The translations under genes and the position numbers were made by a program. A DNA stretch of 64,000 bases from Symsagittifera roscoffensis (taxonomy: Eukaryota; Xenacoelomorpha; Acoela; Convolutidae), in the NCBI RefSeq assembly GCF_963678635.1, contig NC_087066.1, positions 17,107,275 to 17,171,274 of the forward strand, given 5' to 3'. The notes under the pieces were generated by a model that was not told the origin of the DNA, ran no database searches, and saw only the letters and a program-made list of their open reading frames with translations. Below, piece after piece: positions 24,132 through 37,900 of the stretch. Numbering within the stretch: position 1 is the stretch's first letter; each line of letters starts with the position of its first letter.

Positions 24132-25860
24132 ACTCTTATATCTTGGCAAAATTTAAGTCAACCCAACTGCTCTTCTTGAATTGTTGTGTTGCCTCAACGA
24201 TTAAGACCAAATCAAAGTTATGCCAGAATCAATCTAAATGTTTCAAAGCTAAAAGTGATCTCTTTGTGTCTGTTAAAAATCTGTTAATTTTTTTGCCTGA
24301 AAGCCTCTTTTTTGCTACCTAAATCTGATACTTTTTTTGAAGCCAGGTATGTTTTCCGGTTTACCAAACATTCAAGATTGTTAAGAAAAAGTTTTCTCAT
24401 AGTTATTGTTTTTCGACTGAATTTGTTTATTGTTCCCACCGCGTCATTGGAAGTGACCAGTGAAAACTATGGTTCAAGTCCGTGACGTGACGTGGCAAAA
24501 TTTTTACTATGCTTTGTTTTTACTTTTCCTTACTTCACTTCATAGAGCTGCTTTTTTTGTCGTTTTCTCGCTAGTGTTTGCAGAGCGCAGCTTCGTGTCG
24601 CCCCTGTGTAACCCTTGATTGCAGGTTTTTTGAAGCTCTGAATCATAACTATATAATTTTTCAATGTATAGCAAACAAAGTATATGTCAATGGTGCTTGA
24701 ATTTCTCGGCATACTTTGATTTCAGTTTGCGTTGAAATTGAAAATTGAGGGATAATTTTATGTTATTTTAAAGGTTTTATAGTCTTTTTTTTGCAATTTG
24801 AAAGGCTATTGCAACCGGGTACTTTTTCTGGTTGGTAACTTTGTTCAATGATTTTGTTCGAATTCTAAGTTACTGCTACTACTTTTGGCTGCTGAGAGTA
24901 GTACGTAGTTGAACAAGTTTTAACCAGGATGGTTTACCTGCGGTGTTGGAAAGAGCTAAGAGCAAGAAATAACACTTTTAACATTGATTTTCTACCATTT
25001 TATGAACATGAATACGCCGATTTTGCCCCTTCAACACCGGTTTTGCCGCTAGAGACCCCGGGGGAACTGCAGTGATAGATTGAACGAGACAAAATCAATA
25101 TGACCAGACACGAACAAATTTTCCCTAACTCTTTCTTCCTCGATCTCTCAAACATAAACGATCTCTCTAATTCAATCAGAAGCTCAAAGCAGAAATTGAT
25201 GTAGCTACAACACGTGAAAGTTGTTCAGCATCAAATGCCTACTCTAGCATCGAAAATTATGTTTTCGATGAGTCATGATACATATGATGAGGCAAAACTC
25301 GAACCATTAATGTGTTTTTAATATAGTTTTCGATGCTGAGCAACTTTCATGTTCATGTCTTGGTCGAAAAATCAATATTTAAAGATTTATTTTTTTCGCT
25401 CCAAGATCCTACCCGCGCCCCAGCTCACCCCCTCCCCTGGGTTAAGCTTGTGTTACTACCTAATACTGTTGAGTGCAGAGTATAGGTAACGTGCTTGCGA
25501 CTTTTTAACGTGCTTGCGAGTTAAGGTCTTTTTTGCTTCATTTTTTGTAATCACAAGAAAGGAGTGAATGGGCCTTATGACTAAAGCTATCTGAGTTAGT
25601 GATTTTTATCTAATTATAAAATTCTGAGAAAAAATTTGTTTTTATCTTTTTTTCACAAATGATGTCATGGCTTGTATGCTTTCAAAGTCTTATAGAGAAT
25701 TGATGGACCGTGGTTAGTTTCGAACAACTTTTTTTTGAATAGCAAATATGTTTTCCGCATTGCCGCTGTGTAACATAAGCGATTATCAAACACGGATCCG
25801 GGCTTTCCTCTAAACAAATCGATTATAGTTTTTTCCGACAATTTTTTTTTTCAGGTGGAA
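24132..25860. other. Upstream region of TRABD; inverted repeat at 25216-25348
   Basis: GAAAGTTGTTCAGCATC (about 25216) is the near complement of GATGCTGAGCAACTTTC (about 25332). Between them CATCGAAAATTATGTTTTCGATG forms its own hairpin. TTTTTTTTTCAG at about 25842-25853 could be an acceptor for a 5' UTR exon leading to the TRABD start codon at 25977. No other exon is recognised. Confidence 0.4.
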
Positions 25861-25976
25861 AATAATAACTGACTTGCAGTTAGGTTTTAACTCACTTGCA
25901 TCTATTATTTTTAGAGCCTGTAATGTGATTATGTTTTTAACTGTACCTCGATTGTGATGCGTGTGAAATGATTTGA

Positions 25977-28900
25977 ATGTCCCTCAACCGAGAGCCCGAG
26001 GAGAATAATGAATCCCAGACCACAATACATATCAACCAGTCGACTGACTTAACATCAGACGCTACCTTCTATTCTCTGGTATCATTTGACAGTCCAGAAG
26101 GCAGCGGAAATCAAGACTCTGAATGTCAATTGTACCTCAGTTTAGATCAAAATGAAATCGATCATAGCGATTCATCGTTTGAAAGAACACTAGTTCCGAA
26201 TTTGATCGAAAGCACACCGCATAAACTAAATAATTTGGAGCAGGATTCAAACGAGCGTGATCAGAAACTGGGAAGCAGTGATTTTTTGAGTCCGATTGTT
26301 CCGAATTGGGACAGAAGTGAAAGTAAAGAAGGTTTTTTAAGTTCGAATACTACGACTGAAAACGCGACTTGGAACAGTTGTTTTGAAAGTTTTGATCAGA
26401 GTGAAAGTTTCGGACAGGAGCCGGGAACTGCAGGGGAAAATTTCTTCACGCCGATAAAAGATCTAAATACTGAAAAGGTAATGAATATTTGCATGTAAAA
26501 TGAAAAGTAGTGGAGATTGTTTGACAAAAAATTTGTAGCTTATAGTAATGAACAAATAACTTGAAAACAACCGAGAAACTTCTGTTCCTAGTAACCTTGT
26601 TTGCCATATGTTATAGATGAAAAAATTAAGAGCTGAATACATTTTTCCCGGCCTTCATCTTTCAATACACTACTAAAGAACTAATAAGAGCCAACATGGT
26701 GCTTGAATAATTAATCTCCATATGAAAAAGTTATTTTCCGTTTAGAAGGAAAACTCGGCTGCAAATCTATCCATATATTTTGCTACAGACAAAGGAAATT
26801 CAGAGCGAACAGACTCCGAATTCAATTTGGAGTCTCCCATCAACGAGTCAAAGGTACAGGTTTTTACTATGTGTCACTTTTTCGACAGTTTTGACGTTTT
26901 AGAGAAGTCTCAAATTAAATTAAACTTGAGATAGTTGGTGACTTTTTTTCAAATCCCGGTTCTAATCTGAAGCTTATTTGGCAAAAATCGTGAAGTTGCA
27001 GTCTCCAAATTATGTTTCAAACCTAATGTCAAAGTATATTGATCGGACTTTATTGTGACCATTAAAAAGTATGCAATTACTTCATTTTTCCACTCAATGC
27101 TGTTAAACTGTGCCATGTGTTGTCTAATATCGCTTGTTTTAATTTATCCAGGAAAACAACTCTTCCTGTGAAATCGAGAGTGAATTAAAGACTCCGCCCT
27201 GTGTGAAAAGAGAAAATCTGGTTGATAACTGGTGGGGGAGTTTAACAGAGGGAACTAACAGCGACAAAGAACAAGACGCGGCCGGGGGTGACTGTCTGGT
27301 TGACGAGAGTCCGTTGTTAGCTGTGAAAGTACTGCGGAAGAGATTCGAAGCTCTAGATCTGTTCTGCGAAGGTAAGTTCTGATATTATTCTCCATTTCAA
27401 AAATGTACGATTAAAAATTGATTTAATAATACTTTGCACTGATTACAATGACATGCTTCACTAGGAGCCAAATGATTTTTCAACCAAATTCACACTAATT
27501 TAGCTATTACAGCGTCTCGTTATTGCAGCTTTTTCGCTGTTCTCAACTTTTCTTCTTTAGAAATTCTTTACTTGAATCGTTGTGGTCGGAACATTCTGTG
27601 TTTCTTGTTTTCTATGGCGCGCGGCCAGTTTGCGGTATAATTCTTGGAATGCATCGTTTCAAGTTCTTCGCCAGTGCCTCCCGCATGCTTGGCAGACACA
27701 TGTAGAACAGGAAGTTGGACGCGGAGTTTGTTCCTATTTCGAGGGTGACCAGATGATTGCTATATTATTACTTTTTATTATCATTAAAATCCACCAGTAA
27801 TTTAAACACTCTTACTTATTCAAGCTCTAAAAGGTTAGCTGTCCTTCGATCGGTCGCTATCTTCAATTGCTTCTAGTATCTGATACGAAGATCTATTTTA
27901 TTTCTATTTTTGATAATTTGAGATCCGTTGTATTTTTGAGATCCGTCCGTGTTACAATGGCTTTCAACTGCCTAGCAAATTCTTCTTAATCTCATTTTTT
28001 TCTCAGGTTTCTATTTATTTTTTATTTGGTCAGCCTGCAGTGCCTGTGATGGCCATGACAATATAATGTGAACTGTTATATGCTTCTTTGCTCTCCACGT
28101 ATAACTCCAAGGCCTTGTCCCACCAGATAGTTTCTGCCCATTGGAGTATCAGGGAGAAGCCAGACATGGCCACTAGAACTAATGTCACGGTTAGTTGACG
28201 CCTCTCTCGTCTTTTTTGCTCAGCCTAGAATATATTATCAGTTTCTGATTAGACTCACTTTCTAGCATTTATTCAAAAGGGACATGACGAGCTTCTCAGC
28301 TCAATGCGGGCAGTCGCTGTGGTGATCCTGAATATGATTTACATGCAGTTTTTCTCACCACATCAAATTCATTTGCAAAAAGTCATCTTTCATCAACAAT
28401 ATTCTTTAATCAACAATGTTGTTTCTAGCATTCTTAAGACATTGGTATCCTGAGTTCACATGTAAATCAGTTACTGTATCTGCGATCATTTTTGTCCAAT
28501 TACGAGTGTTTCAAAACTGCCAAGTTAGCGTAATTAATCTTTTCTAACACGATGACTGCTTGTTGATCCTCGCTGAAAATCGTTCCAAATTTATCTTTTT
28601 GGTATAAAGTTATAAGCGTTTCAAAATTGCCAGGTTGGCCATGTTCTGGACTTTATGTATGAGTGCCCTTAAAAAAAGATTACATTTGATGATGAAAGCG
28701 TGAGTGCGAATTATTTATGCAGGGCGAATTATCCTGCACTAAAGGTTTTTTCAAAATGATGCGAGACAAGCTATTAGGTCATATTGATTACCTATATGGC
28801 TCATTTTTATAGGACTTACTGTTACTTTTTGACTGTTGGGTAGGAAAAACGAACGAATTTCAAAATCTGTTGTTCATTTTCTTTGTCAAAATAATCTGAG

Positions 28901-31900
28901 ACTGCCGGAATATCCAGTGCTTTACCCTTATGAGCAGTGTTGTTGTTCCGACTTTCGGAAATGGTTAGTGGATTTTTTATACAGTCTGTTTTCGACTTCT
29001 TAACTAAGCATTTTTGACAAAAATTTTATATAGCATCTAAAAGATATTGCTGTCCTGAGCTCAAATTTAAAACATATTTTGCCTGTGAATTTTTTACGGG
29101 GTTTTGAAAATTGCTAATTTGGGATAATTAACGCCCGATATAAGGGGTTCTTATAGCACGCGTAAGTGGTGAATCAATGCGTTCCAAATTGAATTGAGGC
29201 CAGCATATTAGTCCTTTTAAAGCAATAAGAGACAACCAACTTTTTTTTTCGATTATTTCGTCAATTATTCAGCAACCAAAAAAAACCTTTTAATTGGTAA
29301 TAAAGTGCAGTCGGATGATTTAGGGCCTCGCCCTGATATACGAGCAGTCTTGTTTTGATTTAAATGTGTTTTGTCACACTTAAATCTGATCGAAGAGTAT
29401 TTGTTTACATTTTTGGTGTTCGCAACAGAAAGAAAGGATTTAAGTACATAGTTTCTCGCTGTGACAACAGTGTTAGACTGGATGCGCCTGGTTGCCAGCC
29501 ATCGTTTGAGTACAAACACACATGTGCAGGCATTGCACAGTCCAGCCACTCCTGTGTTGAGAATTCGGTCACACCACGCGAAGATATTTTGGTGCAATGA
29601 AGAGGAGAATATCTGACACCAGAACCCTGTGCCGGCTAAAATGAAAAGAGGTGGCAATCTTTTTTAAAATGTTCTAAGTTTTGCACTCTTTGTCGTGTTG
29701 TTCCAATTAAGAAATTGCTAGGGACTTAGTATTTTGAAATCTTTGCAGGCAAGTCCGCTTAAAATTTCTCGAAATATGTATTTCAGTCTCGAGAAAAACT
29801 GGCTTGAAATGTTCTCTTTTAAGAGTCGTTGAGCGTAGTGAAGACTCTTATATAGGTCTTGGTTTTTTTCAGGAACGTCTTGAAATGCTGTTATAACTAC
29901 AGATGTGCATTCGTACATATTATTGCATTTATGAATGCATTTAGGCTTATATGCGCTTTATGAGTTCAGTTGAAATTAATCAGCTAAAAGTGACGTAAAT
30001 TGCACTAATTACGAACGTCGAAATGGCTTCAAAAAAACGTGAACGAGTTGACCATGACTTAGTAGAATTTAATTTTTAGGTTTCGCAGCGGAGTAAAATC
30101 TCTACCCATTAATCCAATTTCCTCTAATTGAGTTAGTTTTATCAAAAAAAGTGTCAATCATGAAGTTATATTGAAATTGAAAGAGGGTTAAAGCCAAATC
30201 TTTTTTTTACTTGAAATTCGAAAGTTGAAGTTTTTTCAAAAATATGTCCGTTTTTCCCTGTTTTCTTGTGTTCGTTCACTCTTTTCCAACTGTCTGTTGG
30301 CTATGTGTAAAGAGTCATTGAACATAATTTACACTTTTATGTAGGTCATCGTGATTTTTTTCAGGAAAAGTTCTGAAGTTTGTTCAGGCTCAAATTTGAG
30401 TTTTCACGGTTTGACGTTTGATTTTTTTAAAACTCAGTTATTTTCCTTTGTTAAAATGAAGGCAAACTCCACTTTCGAACAGCAAAAGAGTAAAGGTAGC
30501 AAAAAACGTGATCGATTTCTATTTTCGGAAATGAATTTCAAATTTCCCAGCGGAAGAAAAATTTTTCTTATTAATCCAGTGTCTCAAATTAGTTTAAGTT
30601 TATCAAAAGTTTCAGTCAGAAGTTGATTTAGAAATTCGTAGAGCTTCAGGGCCATATATTTTTTTCATTGAAATTTGAAGCTGAGATTTTAAAAACAACA
30701 TTTTTTTTTCTGTTCACCTGCGTTCAATGACTCTTTTCCGACGGTCTGTCGGAATATCGACATCGACGAGTATATGAGTTTCTATTTTTTGCTTCTTTGA
30801 ACAATTCATTCGACTGAATATTGAAATTGTGTTGCACTGACTGTGCTATTAGCTCGTATACCAAAGTGGTTGCAAAAACTTGTTCAAATTTTAATTGTTT
30901 TATTATATTTTGCTAAGTTTGCTGAGGTCAGAAGTTTGTTTGCTACTTAACAAGCAACCGATGATGCTTGTTTTTATACATTTTGGGTTTTCTCGGCTTC
31001 TGATAGTCCAAAAACTCGCGAAATTTAAGTTGTCGCTTTTTACCTTTGCGAGCAGCTAGGTTATTGCAACCAGGTATTAGACTTTTCCTGTGCATGGATT
31101 TGTTCACAGAATGGTCAATATAGTAGGAATGGTATGCATGCTCAAATTCTTGAAAATTTCAATTAAACTACCATCGTTTAGGATAGATAGTAATGAGGTG
31201 GAGTTCATTTCAGGTAGTAATTTTTTTCAAATAAAATTCTTGAAATAAAAGTTTTTTTTTCGGGTTCGTGCTTCCGTCGGTTCATTCTCTGTTTTCTTAA
31301 ATGTCAAGCATAATCCCTGGTATGTTTTTTGTTTATTTTCCTAAACATGGGTTTATTTTGATTTAAACTGTGACAATAATTGATAGTTCAGTAATTTAAA
31401 CATCTATCGGAATTATGTTTTTCTTCATCGGTTTTGTCAATTTACATAGTTTAGTTTCGAGGGCAAAATATGAAGTTATTGTAGATGTAGTTTGTCGATT
31501 TTTTCAAATAACTTTTTCAAGTTAATTTTTCGATCGTCTCTTCTATTAAGAATATTGTAACGCAATATTTTGTTGTATCGCAAACTTTGCGAAGCTCCGT
31601 TTCACCATTGTGTAGAAAAAAGTACATATAGTTGTCGTGTTTCTAAAATATCTAACCATAGTTGAGTATTAGATCACCATGAAGAATATACGGGATGTTG
31701 AGTAGTGCTGCCGACACTGCTGCTGCCAGTGTAATGAGTAATCCAGTCCTCACAGTTCCATGGCTTCTTTAGTCACATGTCTGCTTCTGACTTAAGTTAT
31801 AATAAATCAGTGCTGTTTTGGACCCCAGTATATGGCTATCATTTTTGAAAAATTAATGTTTTTGATAAGAAAAGGCTATGTTCTCGTCCCCTATGGTGAG

Positions 31901-34900
31901 ATGGAATTCGCGATGTATTCGGGCGAAATCAGGTACCACAAAAGCGTCGGATGATGTCAAATGATAGCTATCACACTGAAACTCTTTCAAGGGTAATTAG
32001 AGCTGCATTTAAAACATTCAGGACATTTTTCTCAGTGTCTGGAATGTTTCGCTTTTCTATTTAAATGCGAAAAAGGGACGAATTGAAGAGTGACTTTTCT
32101 CGTTATTCTGGTTTGTTCCACTACTGAATTTCAAAACTTTGCAACCCATCCTGCCTCTCTCCCAGCAAAAAAGAGCATGTTTGAAGAACGTCCTCAAAAA
32201 ACTTCTGAAAGTACATTTTTTTGAATTTTAACAGTTTGGGCTTCTTGCTAACATGTTATTCTTAATATTAGTTGAAACCATCCAATCCAATTTTTGATGT
32301 ATCTCAATATGGAATTTAGAATCTCATCATTTACTAGCATTTTGTACCAAAAAATTAAAAACAGGGATCTTATCGAGGCTGTTGAAAAGTTAGTTGGTAT
32401 TAAGTTAGCATAGTCAGAAATGCAGAAGTGTGCCTGTATTTGATAGGGAAGATGACTGCACAAAATCTGTCTATTGCGAGAGAGATATATGAGAATCGAG
32501 TACCCACAGAGAGTATGCTGGTGAAGTATCCATAGAGACGACACGTGCTCACATATTTGTCAAATATGGTCGTTCCTAGAAGCGAACAATCAAATGAATA
32601 GCTAAAAAAATTGTCTTCAGTTTTGTTTTTTTAATGTTTTTGTTCAATAGGGTGGTCCAATATTCTCTGATTGATACTTATAAAGCAGATTTGATTAGTC
32701 CTGGGCTGAAGGTATCATCAGCCAGTATTGAGAGTAAGTTCACTATAAAATCATACACAAGTTTGGCTATAATGGTATTGGTTTTATTGGCAAATTTTCC
32801 GATTTTGTTGTTCAAATTTTCCATGCCAAGATAGCATTCTGCAATCTGAAATGGAAATGATGTCCATTGGGTGTGACTGAATACTCTTTTACTGTGTAAT
32901 ATGCTGCTTACCTGCTCTCCATTGCTCTGACATTTGGAGCATGAAGTTCACAGACATCAATGTGTCCACAATTCCAATGACAGCTAGAAACACATTGGAA
33001 GAACTCTCATTCTCCCTGAGAAGACAAACAGCAGTGAGTACACCTAGCAGAGAGAAAATAAAACCAACTGAGTTCACAGATTGCGAGAAGGTTCTGATCT
33101 CGGCTGTATTCGTTGCCAGGAACTCCTGGAACTTTCCGGAGAATTCGGTAATTGTTCCATTGGAAAACTCAATGATGGTTACGTTCATAATGGAAGCTTT
33201 TAGAAATATATCAACTCTTCTTCTTCTACGTTCTTTTTTCGGATCGAACTACTTAAAACTGACTAGAGGAATTGCAAATTAGCTTTTGGTATTTAATTTC
33301 CCGTTGAATAAATTATAATTCATAAACCACCTAACAAGTGTACAGTTACAACTTCTTGAATCGATTTGAATAACTGAAAAAGTTCAGCAAAAGAGGCTTA
33401 ATCCATCTAATTGTTTGTCACCCAAAAGCTACGGAAAATCTGAAAACAGATATTTAATTAATCGTTTTTGTCCCGACAGCTCCGCTAGGACGGAATTTTT
33501 TTTGAATAGCTTGAAGTACCTGCACGGACCTAAGAAGCTCATACGGTGTTGAGTGCGGTACTAGTTTGTACTGTACCAAAATTTCCAAGTTCTGATTCAG
33601 AATATGTGAGAAGAGATATTTCTATAAAGTTCTGTGTCCAGAAAACTTCTCTGAAATTACTGTTCACTAATTTACGCGAAGCGGAATTGTACATTGAATT
33701 AAATAAGTGGGATTCGTTGATGCAGATGTTTCTGGAGTCCGAACTACGATCAATATTTTGTAATTATGATACCTCTCTTAGCTCCCTTCGAGATATCCTT
33801 GAGGCAGTCAAAATCGGATGGGAAAAACATACACTACGCTATGTTAATTCCTAGCCTTGTTGTGACGGTATCCGAACTCCTAGCAAGCTTATTATTGAGT
33901 ATTTTTCAAAATAATTGTGGAGCCAAAAAAAAGCAAGAGTTTTTCATTTGAAAAATTATGATATGTTTCCATAACAGCCCGTAATTATTGTTCCGACCAT
34001 TGAAAATGGGGGAACTTTGTATTTGGATGTGTTTTAGTTTTTTTTATTTCCAAGCAACATCAGGGGGTACCACGATTAATCATCGGACTGTGTCGAGTGA
34101 TATATCATCGGAATAGATCGAGTAACATTCGTTATCTATAAAAAGTGGCCATTTGGCCTGAAAAAACTGCATAGTTTGATAACACCGCTCACGACAACAC
34201 TAATTTGAAGAAAAAACTTTTTTTACTTTTTCACGAATATGCTCGGAACATTCTGTGCTACATGCAGTGCAGCCGACTATCCTTGTTTTTAATTGCCTTT
34301 TTGTACATCACTCAAAATTCTTCATTAGAACAGTTTGTTTATTTTCTTGGTATTGTCCATGTTTTTGTAAATATGAATAATATTTACGAGTAAAATGATG
34401 CGTGGAGCTACAAAGTAAGTTGCATTATCCGGAAGAATTCGTTTTGGTTCTCCGCGGCGAGCCATCAACCTTTGAACTGCTGCTAAGCAATTCTCCGTTG
34501 AGAGATTTTCCGTGTTTTGCAAGCGGATTGCACTGCACGCATTGTAAGACAAGTGAAGAACAAATATAGCTTTTTTATGTAGTTTTTTCTGTGCGATGCA
34601 CAATGGACTGATGTAATCAAGTACAACGTTCCTGAATAAAAAGGGATCCTTTTCTTGGTCATCGAACCGCTGAGAAGGTATATCAGCCGTAAAATGATTA
34701 AATTTTACCTTGAAAGTGGTGGCATAAGATTTGGTGCCAAATGTGCCTCAAAACTTGGTTTTCTCATCCCCAGTATTATAAAACTTGTTGCAAATTATTC
34801 CTTATAAATTCAAAGCCGAGTTGCATGCGTTCATCATTTGCATTTCAAACATAAGTTGATGGTTCCTCGGCGTGCAGAACAATAGGGTACTTAGCTGCAT

Positions 34901-37900
34901 CTGAGCTATTTGCTTATAAGTTTTAAATTATCCTTTTTTAGTTGCCAGAAGTCATTTATTATATTATCCAAAATTGTGAACAATTTGGCATAATCTAATT
35001 TTTTTTCATAAGATATTACCGCTTTTTTTTTTATTACATCGCAAGGCTGACAATTCATGTCATGAATAAAGACTATGCATAAGAAGTTCCAAAAAAATCT
35101 TTTCTTTGTGCTTTTTTATTCAGCCCGTTTCCAGAAGCTGAATGAACAATCTTTCAGTGTCCACGGCGTGGCTTTCTGTATGTTTAGCTCTTGTATGCTT
35201 TTTCGAAATTTACAGCTCAATTATGTTTCTTTCAATGGTACTCAGAAAGCATATGCTCCGGTGATGCACGGCTGAACCACGAATTTTATGTCTCAGCTTT
35301 ACTGAATTATTTTTATTCGTTTGCTGATGTTGATCTACAGTGGGCATTTAAAATAAGAGAGAAGGTCAATTTAAAACTGAAAAACTTTTAATTGTTCAAG
35401 GAACTGTCAAAGGAGTCAGGAGTTACCGGGAGCTGACCTCTTCTAAACTTGAGCTGCTGGAATCAGATTCACTTGTGCTGCCCGAAAGTCAAAGATCACA
35501 CATCGATTCAGCCTGCAGTAGCCAATACAACACGCTCTCGCTCAAAACACCGCTGAGCGAAGACAAATCAGAAGTCAAATTAGCTCTTCTGGCAGATTTT
35601 GACTCCATTTTTGGAGATATCACTACTGCAACACACGGATTAGGAGTAACTAACGTCGAAAACATGGAACCGGAATCGGAAAATCACGTGACGAGTGTGC
35701 AAACGGAGTCGCGAGTAGAGATGATGTCGGGTGATCATCAGGTGATCAAAGAGTTCGACGTGAACAAGTTGCCGGAGACTATCCACGTTTTGACTGGCTG
35801 TAAAGGGGCTAAAGTTTACTTGGTTGGTACTGCGCATTTCAGCGAAGAGAGTCAAGAAGATGTCAGAAATGTAAATATTGTATTCTTCTCAGATCTGATC
35901 TTTTTTCTTTGATTTTAAATATTTAATGAACTGGCGAGCATTTTACGTTGAACGACAGTTTTCTGTTGCTCTGCTATCTTTCCATGTATGCAACCAATTT
36001 TTGTATTAATTGGCTAAGCAAATAATTTCATTGTATACTGGAGAATTTATGTAACACAAATGAGGAACTTAAATTTCAGAAAAACTATCTTGTTTAGTCC
36101 TCTTCAGATGATATTTACTCAATATAAAGTTGGTTAGTGAGCTAATGGTCAGCTGAAACTCAAAACACTGTTTTCATTCCAAAAAACTCACTTTAGAGGC
36201 TCTGATTTGAAACTTTATTCTTAATTTTTTCACATTTTTTGATAGTCAAGAAAAATTGATCTTAACTTGGAAGTATGAGAAAACTCACGGAATTTTTGCC
36301 CTTACTGCATAAAAAGGTTGAAAAATTCAAAATTTTCCCCATGTGAGGTAAGATTCTTAAGATTTTGAAGTTGAAATTTCTCTAGTTAAAATTCGTTCAA
36401 AGTTTTCATTGTAATCAAAGATTGTTCCTTTTACATGCAGAATTAAATGGTTTATAGCAAATAGTTTTCAAAAGAAAAGCTAATATGGTCTTGAAACATT
36501 TGGTTGCGTTATTTTCTTTCTCCAGTATAGAATGATTAATCCAAAAACAAGAGTCGTGTAGCATCTTCTACTTAAATATAAGACGGTTGATATTCACTCA
36601 ATGATGGTTTGCTTTTATGTATAAGTGTTGTTCAGATCATCAGACATGCAAGACCGACAGACATTGTGGTGGAGTTGTGCGGTTCCAGGAGGGACATCAT
36701 GTTAAGAAACAATCATGAAAGAATGCAGGACACGCCCAACCCGCTCTCGTACCAGAGCATATCCCTCAGCATGAAAAAGGTCAGCAGTTTCCTTCCAATG
36801 GCCAATTCAGGCTCTGTCCAAAATTCAATGCCTAGTTCAGAAGAAATTTTTATCCGATAATCACAAGTTTCGTGGCCGCTTAAGTCTCTATCGGACAAAT
36901 AAATGCAAACTATCTAGAGAGTAGCCACTATAGACTTTTCCGGGCTGCAAACGTAATTTCGAGAGCCAGTAAAATAGGGGCCGCTTAAGGCTCTTGAACA
37001 TTGGAGATGATGATGATTATGATGATGGTGAGGGTGATGGTGATGGTGATGGTGATGGTGATGGTGATGGTGATGGTGATGGTGATGATGATGATGATGA
37101 TGATGGTAGCCACCAAACCAGTGTGTGAAACCTTTGTTTTTTTTTGAGTTTACACAAAAACATTTCAGGAACAGTAAATCGAAATGATTTCTTCGCTATT
37201 TGTTTCAAGGGTTAGTTCAAAGAGTCAAATCTGTCTCAACTTATTTTTAATGTTTTTATTTTTCCACTATTATTATTAAGAAATGCGCAGTACTCTTTTC
37301 GAGACCATTTTGCAAATTGGGAAGATAATCAGTGGTTTTGTAAGATTTTGCGCGTTTCTAATAGATTGACCCTTGAAACAAACAATTTTTTTTCAAAATA
37401 GTCTGTTGAAATTCGGTGTCTATTAACTGAATGTAAATTAATCAGTCGAGGGAAAAGCCAGCCGATAATGAGTCGAGTATATAACACAGTGGAAAGTAAC
37501 GTCATGTTTGTTGAAATTATTAAGAACTTTGTAACTATTACACAACTGTTCTATCATTATTATGTACCAGCTCCGGATTTTTGGCTGTTTTATATGGTAG
37601 CTGATTTATACTTCGCCTGTTTATATGGCACCTATCAACTAATGAAAGTCTGTCTGTTTGTGTTCAGCACGGCAGTGCAATGGTGGGTCTGTTGAACTGT
37701 CTGTTGCTCTATGTGTCAGTGAAGATCCAACAGAAGACAGGACTCACTCCAGGGGGAGAGTTCAGAGCTGCCTTCGAAGAGGTCAGCATAGTGCGATTTG
37801 ACCGACAAGAATCGGACGGGTTCTTACAAGAAGCACTTTTGCTAAAGCATTTGACTGCGATGTTCTTTCCAAAAATCAAATAATTTTTTTCGTGAATTTC

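Noticed and set aside
23321-24322. Several overlapping ORFs of 60-95 codons
   Set aside because: They come from A/T runs and the truncated MITE, with Phe/Lys-rich translations and no conserved frame.
28320-28440. Plus-strand frame AVAVVILNMIYMQFF or a minus-strand frame here as an extra receptor exon
   Set aside because: The phases do not fit the neighbouring TM5 and TM6 exons, and the flanking splice sites are weak.
29265-29447. Rest of the 130-codon minus-strand ORF that includes the TM5 exon
   Set aside because: After the proposed donor the frame runs into the family A repeat; only 29448-29635 has receptor character.
32600-32860. Minus-strand frame after CATTTCAG as a receptor exon (with TNTIIAKLVYDFIVN)
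   Set aside because: It can be joined in phase to the TM1-2 exon but has no TM3 features. The exon at 32575 also joins in phase and gives the exact Cys3.25 to Arg3.50 spacing.
37017-37208. Minus-strand Ser/Pro repeat ORF
   Set aside because: It is the translation of the GGTGAT microsatellite.
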